NCBI GenBank assembly: GCA_020632885.1
Contig: JACKEQ010000055.1
Location: forward strand, 1 to 19,997
Reading direction: 5' to 3'
Origin: Alphaproteobacteria bacterium
GTDB taxonomy: Bacteria > Myxococcota_A > UBA796 > GCA-2862545
Length of the DNA stretch: 19,997 nt
Numbering within the stretch: the stretch's first letter is position 1; every line of letters begins with the position of its first letter. The notes under the pieces were generated by a model that ran no database searches, had not been told where the DNA came from, and saw nothing but the letters and a program-made list of their open reading frames with translations. This document shows, piece after piece, positions 9,201 to 15,180 of the stretch. A program made the translations under genes and the position numbers.

Positions 9201-9737
9201 TGGCGAGAGGTCCCGCCGCGCGAGCACTACTCGGCCCGCCGCCCGAAGCTGGCTCGGCGACACCTTCGTGGCCACCTCCACCGCCCGCTCGACGCTCCAG
9301 CCACGCCAGAGCACCTTCAGCGCCTCATCGAGGATGGCGGCGGCCACCGACTCGTCCGCCACCTCGACGTCGGGTGCGAAGTCGGCGTCCAGGGCCTCCG
9401 CGCGGAGGAGACTCAGGGCGAAGGCGTGGAGGGTCGCTACCGTCAGCCGCTCGAGGTTCGAGAGGACGGTCCGCCAGCGGCCTTGCATCTCTGGCGGCGC
9501 CGCTTCGAGGCGCCCATCGAGGGCGCGCCGGACGCGGGATCGGAGCTCTTGGGTCGCGGCCTCGGTGAAGGTGACCACCGCGATGCGCTCGGGATGGACT
9601 CCTGCGCCGAGGAGCCCCACGACCCGCTCCACGAGGGTGCGCGTCTTCCCGGTGCCCGCGCCGGCGGTGAGCGCGTAGGGCCGCTCGAGGTCGGTGATGG
9701 CCGCGACGCGGACCTCATGATCGATGGGCTGGGTCAT
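6234..9737 (-). CDS. AddA/RecB-type helicase-nuclease
   Basis: This 1167-residue protein has a UvrD-type helicase followed by a PD-(D/E)XK nuclease. Helicase motifs are AGAGTGKT (25-32), VVTFTEAAT (54-62), LLVDEVQDTD (346-355), GDPKQSIYRF (389-398), GFRSVPDIV (425-433) and MYVAMTRARD (763-772). Motif V reads TYFKAKGRE instead of the usual T-x-H-x-S/A-K-G-L-E. The nuclease part has GQAVH (898-902), GVIDL (Asp984), VVVDYK (Asp1000, Lys1002) and QLRFY (1019-1023), the complete RecB-family active site, so it should cut DNA. Residues about 1085-1167 form an extra tail (VVELWFEEAKVALLID, then GVTVIRVSE) with the strand order of Vsr/DUF559-like folds but no obvious catalytic residues. ATG 9737 overlaps the upstream stop as ATGA and follows GGAGGAGG. 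It presumably pairs with the AddB-like product. Housekeeping AddAB is the main alternative to a defence role. Confidence 0.92.
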   Translation of the reverse strand: MTQPIDHEVRVAAITDLERPYALTAGAGTGKTRTLVERVVGLLGAGVHPERIAVVTFTEAATQELRSRVRRALDGRLEAAPPEMQGRWRTVLSNLERLTVATLHAFALSLLRAEALDADFAPDVEVADESVAAAILDEALKVLWRGWSVERAVEVATKVSPSQLRAAGRVVLARRDLSPLRSTEALDWAQVGDEGGRLAEALVEAAGACQKPATCKLYGRIAELLDALGHRPADSQGCGRFLAGIEVPEPVKSGGQKADWPGDSRDVLRNAWSALHTWHQGLIRLQWAPVHRDVVEGLFQRVVTQVAEAKAQAGHAGYDDLLFSTARLLATRPAARHRLAARFEHLLVDEVQDTDPLQAEIVARLLQPESEVARWTELPSPARGLFAVGDPKQSIYRFRRADVHVWRDLSAWVGRTGVQAALRQGFRSVPDIVAFVNHVFRELPDYEPLVAHRGPARLEPVVVLDTEDELGALVLHLKGLLQSGAEVVDADTGQLRVLQHGDIMVLLPAWTHAHAVQDALVGAGIPSVIEGGRRFFTRDEVRLAIAGLRAVDEPDDREATVFALRGLFGHSHEDLARHVEAGGRWSCTIPPPAESPCQASLRLLGQLHSRRDGRSWAGILGALLEATQADAVWAMRGNGEAALANLEKLRALILQLEAQSATPSETIERLVELARTSDSEEDLDVRDPEASAVRITTYFKAKGREAPVVYLVQAHRRAEAVTAVVDRPRGELALKVGDLHPPDWDAHEAREKEELREERQRWMYVAMTRARDQLVLVRGPQAGKSADLYPPSLTGAVGVRQDDRDERLQVAGASVRVRGVAVADGDQAKAPIETFLGVDAQVDAALTAAPLTSPADAWSVQRTEAIRDARRAGHRWVTVSQLVQPRRTERTGIGVRAGQAVHRVMEALDLREPTEALEAQLEGWLEVIAPQLGLRQDEREAAHAVLRRLIRHEVIERARVAPERWTETPFAFPDRGRVVTGVIDLCFPVDEARTKWVVVDYKSDAPRQGSPVLAAYQAQLRFYAQAILRNILDHEVEVVDQVLCGPPEELAEAPREAALDEVVSALAPGLEALLDAGAPTPAVAPLLPLTTEGVVELWFEEAKVALLIDQPDALAAELEGAGVTVIRVSEGGPDWAEQATRDLAHALGVELAEERTGEASVVEEPES

Positions 9738-12667
9738 GCCCCACCTCCTCCGCCGAGCCGCTGGACGAGCCCGTCGGCCGTGAGGTCCACTTCGACCTCC
9801 CGCTCGAGCCGGAACTGCTCGCCCCCAGCGAAGGGCCACAGACCCGCCACGGCCAGCGCATGCGCCCGCCCCATGGCCGCCTCGAGGGCGCCGGCCAGCG
9901 CCGGGGTCTCGCCCTTGCCCACCGTCGGCGGGCCGCCGGTGCGCTCGGCCTTCCCCACCCCAATGATCTTCTCGATCCCCAGCGGCTGGGCGGAAGCGCT
10001 CACGCAGGCCGACAGGAAGTCATGCTTGAGCTCCGTGAGCTTCTTGTTGAGGCTCTTCGCCGTGAAGGTGACCACCGCCGCGTCCGAACGCCAGACGTCT
10101 TGCGCAGCCAGTGACCACGGCGTCCCTCGGAGCCGTGTCTCGGGGAGCGAAAGGGGCGTTGCGCTCTTCAGTTCCTCTACTGCAGCGCCCACGAGCCCGA
10201 GGTCATGCTGGAACCGGGCACCGACCAGGGCCCGCGCGGTGTCGGTGAGCGCCAAGACGCGGGCGTCACCCTCGAGCACGGCTTCGAGCCAGCGATCCTG
10301 GTCAGCCTCCAGCGCATCCCAGGCGCGAGCCTGCACGAAGGCCAGCTGCACCGCCTGGCGCAGCCACCACGGCTCGGTGGGATCCGTCTCCTTCGGGAGC
10401 CGAGCGGCCGGCCACGCCCCGAGCAGGTCTTGAAAGAAGAAGCGATGAGGTGACTGCAATAGGCGTTGCACGGCGCCCGGGTTCAGGCTGCGTGGCGCCA
10501 GCGCGGCGCTGAAGAGCGAGGGGTCGATGCGCCCCGTCCACGCATCCAGCGGCGTCGAGTCTGGCGCGGCCACGACCCGATCGACCGCGCGCTGGAGCGC
10601 CAGGAGACGCCGCGCCACCGCGTGGCCGCTGAGCGCGTCCACCGCGGCCTCACGTTGTCGTCGAGCCTGCGCGAGCCGCCGCTCGGCCACCGAGAGCGCC
10701 CGCCCCTCGTCCCGAGGCACCCCGACGGCGTCACTGTCGGGAGCCGCGAGCCACGCCTCCACCTCGGCCAGGGAGACGGGGCGCCCGGCCAACGCCGCCT
10801 TCACGTCGAAGAGCAGCGTACTCGGGGCCAGGGGGCGGCCTGTCCTGAGCTCATAGGCCGGCGCAGACAACCAGAGCGCGCCCTCGACCGCGGTGAGGGT
10901 CGCGGCGAATCGGCGCTGCTCGTTGTCGCGGCGGGCATCGGCGTCGTCGAGCCGGACGCCCGCGGCGGTGTGGATCACCTCCACCACCGCATCGGTCAGG
11001 AGGGGGTCCTCGGTGCGCGCCTGTGGAAAGCGCCCCTCGGACATCCCGAGCACACAGATGAGGTCGAAGGCGCCCCCCACCAACTCCATGGGTGGCAGCA
11101 CCCGCACGTTGGGCTCGTCGAGCCGCCCCCCCAGCCACGGCGTGCTCCCCAGGAGCCGCTCGAGCACGCGCCGCGCCTCACCCCGGGTCAGCGCCGGACC
11201 CGCGGCGCGCCCCACGCCGTCCAGGAGCGCCTCCACCGCCAGGCGCTCGGGCCGACGAGACGCCCAGCGTCGAAGCCAGGTCGCCCACGCGCGCGCGTGC
11301 TCGGCGAACGGCGCGACCTCGGGCCAACGATCGAAGCTGTCCGTCAGCGCGGAGATGGACTGCAGGAGGGCCTGCGTGGCCGCGATCTTGGCAGCATCCC
11401 CCTCCGGGTCGAGCGCCGTCCCCAGCGTGCTCAGCCCAGCTTGGATGCGCGCCGTACCTCGAGGGACCCCGACCTCGGCCATCAGCCCGCGCCACCGCCC
11501 GCGTCCCCGCACCGCCGCGGGCCCGAGCTGGGCCCGAAGCCGGAGCGTCGGCGTGCGAAGGAGCCGGTACCAGTCCACCGCCGAGGCCTCTGCATCGCTG
11601 ACGGTGAGAGCGTGCAGGAGCAACCGCGCGGGCCCGGCCGTGCTCAGAGGCGGCCCGGTGAGCCACGTTGCGGGGATGTCTGCCTCCTCGAGCGCCTCGC
11701 GCAGGAGCGCGGCGGGGCCAGGATCGGGGAGCACGAAGGCGATCCGATCGAGCGCCGTGCCTGCGTGGATCGCGTCGAGGGCGCGACGCACCGCCGCCCG
11801 GACCTCCCGGTGCTCGTCGAGGCTCCGAACAGCCTCTACGGACGTCGTGGCAAGTGGACTTGACACCGACGGCGAGAACGCGGCGCATCGGAGCGAGGTC
11901 TCGTCGTGGGGGAGCTGAACGACCTCGGCCTCGCCCGCCGCCAGCCGGATCCCGTGCGGCGCGGGAGGCAGGTTCTCCTGCGGATGGAGGGCCACGCGCA
12001 CGCAAGGCCGAGCCGCGCACCACCTCTCGAAGGCCTCGAACGCCGCTGGCGGGAGCGAGCGGTCGCCGATGACCACGGTGGCCTCGTCGCGATGCACCGG
12101 CAAGCCATCCTGCCCCGCCGCCGCCTTCGCCGCGACGTGCACATCGGTGCGGCTGTAGAGCCCAGACATGTCGCGCTGCGCGGCGATGGCCTCCACGAGA
12201 TCTGCGAGGATGGCGAGCCGCTCACGCACCCCCTCCGGAGCGTCGATCGCTCGGAGCTGCCCCGGGGTCAGGCGGGCCTGCTCCACCTGCCGAACCGCCG
12301 CCTCCAACGTCGGCCCCCAGCCTGGCCGCCGAAGCGTCTGCCCATACCGTGCAAGCTGCCCAGCGTCCGCCAGCCGACGAACCTCCGCCTCGAGGGTGGA
12401 CATCCCCCACCCGACTGGCTCCGCAACCCGCCCTGCGCGCACCAGACCGGGGACTCCGAGCTCGGAGAGGAGCACATCCACGGTCGAGAAGCGCACTCGA
12501 AGGAACGACCCGAGCTCACCGAGCGCCCGCCGGGCGAGGTCCGCGGATCCCGCCGACGGCGCGACGACCCGCACCTGCGCCCAACGGTCTCCAGCGAGGA
12601 CCCGGGCCTGGTCGACGGCTTGCTGGAGTATGGCCCCGATGGACATCTGCGAGAGGCTAGCATCCAT
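9734..12667 (-). CDS. AddB-like protein, helicase and nuclease sites degenerate
   Basis: This 977-residue protein has the layout of AddB-type subunits. Its N-terminal helicase fold lacks a Walker A (the corresponding stretch reads RVVAPSAGSADLARRAL). The characteristic motif MELVGGAFDLICVLGMSEG is at about 523-541, followed by RFP. Then come ARRDNEQRRFAATLTAVEGA and a C-terminal PD-(D/E)XK-like region opening with SLNPGAVQRLLQSPHRFFFQ. In that last region the expected G-x-I-D and D-Y-K are replaced by RGTPWSL and TFTAK (TAK at 869-871), and no iron-sulphur cysteine cluster is seen. Both activities are therefore probably lost and the protein is likely a structural or DNA-recognising partner of the AddA-like enzyme. 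It is the first gene of the operon. ATG 12667 has no clear ribosome site; ATG 12646 is an alternative. Confidence 0.85.
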   Translation of the reverse strand: MDASLSQMSIGAILQQAVDQARVLAGDRWAQVRVVAPSAGSADLARRALGELGSFLRVRFSTVDVLLSELGVPGLVRAGRVAEPVGWGMSTLEAEVRRLADAGQLARYGQTLRRPGWGPTLEAAVRQVEQARLTPGQLRAIDAPEGVRERLAILADLVEAIAAQRDMSGLYSRTDVHVAAKAAAGQDGLPVHRDEATVVIGDRSLPPAAFEAFERWCAARPCVRVALHPQENLPPAPHGIRLAAGEAEVVQLPHDETSLRCAAFSPSVSSPLATTSVEAVRSLDEHREVRAAVRRALDAIHAGTALDRIAFVLPDPGPAALLREALEEADIPATWLTGPPLSTAGPARLLLHALTVSDAEASAVDWYRLLRTPTLRLRAQLGPAAVRGRGRWRGLMAEVGVPRGTARIQAGLSTLGTALDPEGDAAKIAATQALLQSISALTDSFDRWPEVAPFAEHARAWATWLRRWASRRPERLAVEALLDGVGRAAGPALTRGEARRVLERLLGSTPWLGGRLDEPNVRVLPPMELVGGAFDLICVLGMSEGRFPQARTEDPLLTDAVVEVIHTAAGVRLDDADARRDNEQRRFAATLTAVEGALWLSAPAYELRTGRPLAPSTLLFDVKAALAGRPVSLAEVEAWLAAPDSDAVGVPRDEGRALSVAERRLAQARRQREAAVDALSGHAVARRLLALQRAVDRVVAAPDSTPLDAWTGRIDPSLFSAALAPRSLNPGAVQRLLQSPHRFFFQDLLGAWPAARLPKETDPTEPWWLRQAVQLAFVQARAWDALEADQDRWLEAVLEGDARVLALTDTARALVGARFQHDLGLVGAAVEELKSATPLSLPETRLRGTPWSLAAQDVWRSDAAVVTFTAKSLNKKLTELKHDFLSACVSASAQPLGIEKIIGVGKAERTGGPPTVGKGETPALAGALEAAMGRAHALAVAGLWPFAGGEQFRLEREVEVDLTADGLVQRLGGGGGA

Positions 12668-12804
12668 GGTATGCTATGGACCCTGGCCCTAGGGACAGGT
12701 GTCGGCTGATTTCGCGCCGATAGATTTTCCGCACCGGCGGGTGCCCGTACAGCGGGTGGGCTGGTCGGGCTTGCGCCAATACCAAGGCCTGAGGGGGTAG
12801 ACGA
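12668..12804. promoter_or_regulatory. Divergent intergenic region, operon versus nuclease
   Basis: These 137 bp separate the first operon gene (minus) from the DUF91-like nuclease (plus), so both promoters must lie here. The A+T-richest patch is near 12707-12731 (TGATTT, then GATAGATTTTCC). On the minus strand TAGCAT sits only a few bases before ATG 12667, so if used as a -10 box the message would be almost leaderless. A palindromic CCCTAGGG lies at about 12687-12694. On the plus side GAGGGGG precedes the GTG start at 12805 and is a credible ribosome site. No convincing -35/-10 pair was found for either direction. The shared promoter role is inferred from gene layout. Confidence 0.4.
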
Positions 12805-13842
12805 GTGATCCGCATCTGGACGCCCAAGGGAGAAGCTCTGGAAGCACTCCAGAAGGTCCGTCTGGACCAGGAGAGCCGACTCGAGGACTGGCTGGCCAAG
12901 GACATCGACCTGCTGGGCGAGGACCTCCTGCTCATCGGCCGGCAGGTCGTCACAGACCACGGTGGTCGCATCGATCTGCTCGGCATGGACGAGGACGGCA
13001 ACCTCACCATCATCGAGCTGAAGCGCGACCGGGCCCCGCGCGAGGCCCTGGCCCAGCTTCTGGACTACGCAAGCTGGGTCAGCGAGCTGAGCACCCGGCG
13101 GGTGAAGGACATCGCTGAGAAGTGGCTGAAGCAGACTCTGGACGGGGTCTTCGGTGAGCGCTTCGGGAAGCCCCTTCCGGAAAAGCTCAACCAGGAACAT
13201 CGGATGCTCCTGGTCGCGGGGGAGCTGGACCAGACTAGCCGGAGGATCATCGAGTACCTGTCCAGAGAGCATCAGGTCGCCATCAACGCGGCCTTCTTCT
13301 CGGTCTTCAAGCACGGAGAGCACGAGCTCGTTGCCGCGGACTGGCTTCTGGATCAGGACCTGGTCGAGGAGCGCGCCATCTCAAAGGTGCGCTCCGCCTG
13401 GTCGGGCCACTGGTACGTCAACGTCGTGCAGGACTACTTCGGCAACTGGGACGACTGGGTGCGGTACGGCTATGTCGCGGCTGGGGGCGGCAACAAGTAC
13501 AGCGCGCCCCTCCAGAAGCTGGAGGTGGGCGCCACCTTCTTCGCGTACCTCAAGGGGCACGGATACCTCGGTGTAGGGGTCGTGACCGAAGAGGCCCAGA
13601 CGCCGCGTGGCATCGAGATCGACGGCAAGCCCCTCCCGGAGCTCGTCCCACGCTCCGGCTTTCTGCAGACCGACCCCGCGATGGCTGCGAACGTTGTGCG
13701 CGTTGAGTGGCTCCGGACCGTCCCTGTCGACGCGGGAAAGTGGTTCAAGGGCGCCTTCGCCAACCAGAACATCGTCTGCAAGCTCAGGGACGAGGGCACG
13801 GTGTCGTTCCTCCGGCGCGAGTTCGGCCTGGACGACGATTGA
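12805..13842 (+). CDS. DUF91/NucS-like PD-(D/E)XK nuclease with EVE/PUA-like C-terminus
   Basis: This 345-residue protein uses a GTG start at 12805 preceded by GAGGGGG. Its N-terminal domain (about 15-95) is a PD-(D/E)XK nuclease of the DUF91/NucS-like type. It has ESRLEDWL (Glu24/Glu27), GGRIDLLG (Asp57), TIIELKRD (Glu71, Lys73) and AQLLDYASWV (Gln84), so the active site is complete. The C-terminal half holds WYVNVVQDYFGNWDDWVRYG, AAGGGNKYSAPLQKLEVG, then FFAYLKGHGYLGVGVVTEEA. The aromatic, G-rich pattern ending in a Y-x-G-V-G-x-V strand resembles EVE/PUA-like modified-base readers. The last stretch (ANQNIVCKL, then TVSFLRREF) is typical of such two-domain restriction-like proteins as I recall them. 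Likely role: restriction of foreign, perhaps modified, DNA. It is divergent from the left operon and next to tRNA-Sec. The nuclease call is firm; the reader-domain call is inference. Confidence 0.85.
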   Translation: MIRIWTPKGEALEALQKVRLDQESRLEDWLAKDIDLLGEDLLLIGRQVVTDHGGRIDLLGMDEDGNLTIIELKRDRAPREALAQLLDYASWVSELSTRRVKDIAEKWLKQTLDGVFGERFGKPLPEKLNQEHRMLLVAGELDQTSRRIIEYLSREHQVAINAAFFSVFKHGEHELVAADWLLDQDLVEERAISKVRSAWSGHWYVNVVQDYFGNWDDWVRYGYVAAGGGNKYSAPLQKLEVGATFFAYLKGHGYLGVGVVTEEAQTPRGIEIDGKPLPELVPRSGFLQTDPAMAANVVRVEWLRTVPVDAGKWFKGAFANQNIVCKLRDEGTVSFLRREFGLDDD

Positions 13843-13856
13843 TGGTGAAGTAGCGA

Positions 13857-13953
13857 GGAGGGGCGCGGAATCGATGCCCGGACCTCGCCCGGCGGACGGA
13901 GCCGAAGGCGACTGGAGCCGAGGCGAGGTCCAACGCAGGACCGAAGCGCCTCC
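13857..13953 (-). repeat. Degenerate tRNA-Sec-like repeat, copy 1
   Basis: This 97-bp stretch can be aligned by eye to the intact tRNA-Sec at 14090-14184 in the same orientation. It starts GGAGGGGCGCGGAATCGAT where the tRNA has GGAGGCGCACGGGAATCGAA (acceptor plus T arm). It carries CGGAGCC in place of AAGGAGCC in the variable arm, has ACTGG at the anticodon stem, and ends in GCGCCTCC, identical to the tRNA's 5' acceptor strand. It is followed by CCGAGATC, as is the real gene. The anticodon region is destroyed. Sixty-four bases (13867-13930) are repeated with two mismatches at 13984-14047. It is not expected to be a functional tRNA. Confidence 0.55.
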
Positions 13954-13969
13954 GGCCCCCGAGATCGTC

Positions 13970-14070
13970 GGAGGCAACGCGAGGGAATCGATGCCCAGAC
14001 CTCGCCCGGCGGAAGGAGCCGAAGGCGACTGGAGCCGAGGCGAGGTCAACGCCCGAAGCCCGAGCGACTC
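13970..14070 (-). repeat. Degenerate tRNA-Sec-like repeat, copy 2
   Basis: This is the second unit, 113 bp after the first and 120 bp before the intact tRNA. It begins GGAGGC, then GGGAATCGATGCCC, AGACC, CCCGGCGGAAGGAGCC and ACTGG, in the order seen in the T arm, variable arm and anticodon stem of the neighbouring tRNA-Sec (plus-strand reading). The unit's right end is more diverged than in copy 1. The core 13984-14047 matches copy 1 at 62 of 64 bases. It holds a strong inverted repeat: GACCTCGCC pairs with GGCGAGGTC. Direct repetition is seen in the sequence; descent from the tRNA is inferred from order, spacing and length. Confidence 0.55.
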
Positions 14071-14085
14071 CAGCCAGCCAAAGGC

Positions 14086-14184
14086 TGGCGGAGGCGCACG
14101 GGAATCGAACCCGCCGAGACCCCCGACAAGGAGCCCCCACTGGTTTTGAAGACCAGGCCGCGCACCAGCCACGGATGCGCCTCC
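14086..14184 (-). tRNA. selC: tRNA-Sec (anticodon TCA)
   Basis: This 99-nt tRNA has the unusual selenocysteine architecture. The acceptor stem is eight perfect pairs (GGAGGCGC at 14184-14177 with GCGCCTCC at 14097-14090), followed by an encoded GCCA end. The anticodon stem CTGGT/ACCAG encloses the loop CTTCAAA, giving anticodon TCA, which reads UGA. A long variable arm (GGGGCTCC pairing with GGGGTCTC through G-U pairs) precedes the T arm with loop TTCGATT. It closely follows the order of E. coli selC. Its presence means the cell inserts selenocysteine at UGA codons, which also requires selA, selB and selD elsewhere. No Sec codon was identified in this window. Its 3' end faces the left gene cluster, as is typical of islands inserted at tRNA genes. 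Confidence 0.96.
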
Positions 14185-14282
14185 ACCGCCGAGATCACAC
14201 GGACGGCGCCCACGTGCAAGCCCACCTTCCTCCCAACCCCCACTGCTACCCTCCCCCCGCCCGCCATGCTACGCCCCCCGGC

Positions 14283-14762
14283 ATGACCTGCCCCTGTGGC
14301 TTGGGACTCACCCTGGAATCCTGCTGCGGCCCCTACCTGGCTGGCCGGGACGCGCCCACCCCCGAGGCGCTGATGCGGTCGCGGTACACCGCGTACGTGA
14401 CCGGGGACATCGACTACCTCGAGCGGACGCACCACCCCGAGACCCTCGACACCTTCGACGCGGAGGATGCGGCGGCGTGGTCGAAGGCGTCGACGTGGCT
14501 CGGGCTCACCGTCATCGACGCGCCTCCACCCAACAACGACGAGGGGTTCGTGGAGTTCGAGGCGCGCTTCAGCCAGCACGGGTCGGTGCAGGTGCATCGC
14601 GAGCGGTCGCGGTTCGTGCGGGAGGACGGGCGGTGGTACTTCGAGTCGGGGGAGCGGGTCCAGGAGACGATCCGGCGGGCCGAGCCGAAGGTGGGGCGCA
14701 ACGACCCTTGCCCTTGCGGGAGCGGGAAGAAGTACAAGAAGTGCTGCGGGGCGCGGGCCTAG
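14283..14762 (+). CDS. YchJ-like protein with two SEC-C-type cysteine motifs
   Basis: This 159-residue protein is of the YchJ/UPF0225 family. The N-terminus MTCPCGLGLTLESCCGPYL is a zinc-binding cysteine motif and the C-terminus GRNDPCPCGSGKKYKKCCG is a classical SEC-C motif. Between them is the NTF2-like YchJ core, with TPEALMRSRYTAYVTGDIDY near residues 26-45 and RWYFESGE near the end. SEC-C motifs are known as zinc ribbons also found at the end of SecA; the role of YchJ itself is not established. ATG 14283 is chosen because it begins exactly at the family's CPCG; a longer frame would run back into the tRNA gene. No ribosome site is evident. The stop TAG shares the bases CTAG (14759-14762) with the stop of the convergent VOC gene. 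Confidence 0.92.
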   Translation: MTCPCGLGLTLESCCGPYLAGRDAPTPEALMRSRYTAYVTGDIDYLERTHHPETLDTFDAEDAAAWSKASTWLGLTVIDAPPPNNDEGFVEFEARFSQHGSVQVHRERSRFVREDGRWYFESGERVQETIRRAEPKVGRNDPCPCGSGKKYKKCCGARA

Positions 14763-15169
14763 CGGGCGCGCTGGGTCATCGAGAACCAGTTGCCGAAGGG
14801 GTCCTTCATGATGGCCTCGATGCCGTAGGGGCGCTCGGCCGGGGGCGAGACGAACTCGACGCCCTTGGCCACCAGGGCTTCGTAAGTCGCCTTGCAGTCG
14901 TCGGTCGCGAAGACGCCGGCGCCCAGGGCGCCCTTCCTCATCAGCGACTCCATCTGGGCCACGGTGTCTGCGTCCATCATGGGGCTCGCGGACAGCCGCA
15001 TGAGGATGAGCTCGAGGTCGGGCTGGGCCTTGGGGCCGACGGTGAGCCAACGGAAGCCCTGCATGGTGACGTCGGTGCGGACCTCGAAGCCCAGCTTGCC
15101 GACGTAGAAGTCGAGGGCCTGGTCGTGGTCGGTGACGTAGATGGTGGCGTGGGAGAACTTGGTGATCAT
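14759..15169 (-). CDS. VOC-family (glyoxalase/bleomycin-resistance fold) protein
   Basis: This 136-residue protein starts at ATG 15169 with MITKFSHATIYVTDHDQALD, the typical opening of a VOC domain, followed by FYVGKLGFEV. It ends with AIMKDPFGNWFSMTQRAR, the typical DP-x-GN-x-F-x-L closing strand. His7 and the PFGN region belong to the usual metal-binding surface of the fold. It is one vicinal-oxygen-chelate unit pair of the size of single-domain family members. An open frame continues upstream into the AraC gene, giving an apparent 298-residue fusion, but the linking segment is the out-of-frame tail of that regulator. I therefore annotate two genes. Substrate is unknown. It is probably co-transcribed with, and perhaps controlled by, the AraC-type gene, whose restored stop lies 11 bp upstream. 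Confidence 0.88.
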   Translation of the reverse strand: MITKFSHATIYVTDHDQALDFYVGKLGFEVRTDVTMQGFRWLTVGPKAQPDLELILMRLSASPMMDADTVAQMESLMRKGALGAGVFATDDCKATYEALVAKGVEFVSPPAERPYGIEAIMKDPFGNWFSMTQRAR

Positions 15170-15180
15170 CTGGGGGCACC

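Noticed and set aside
10466..11863. 465-codon plus-strand open frame
   Set aside because: Antisense to the AddB-like gene, very rich in Arg, Gly, His and Pro, with no domain.
1..12667. Calling the operon DISARM outright
   Set aside because: No DrmA-type helicase, DUF1998 protein or methyltransferase is visible, and the PLD protein is much longer than I expect for DrmC; a relation stays possible through the gene at the left edge.
6234..12667. Naming the pair addA and addB
   Set aside because: The B-like subunit lacks both active sites and the gene context is not housekeeping, so symbols would over-claim.
13857..14070. CRISPR array
   Set aside because: Only two repeat units, 64-bp cores, and the 'spacer' aligns with tRNA parts; no cas gene is present.
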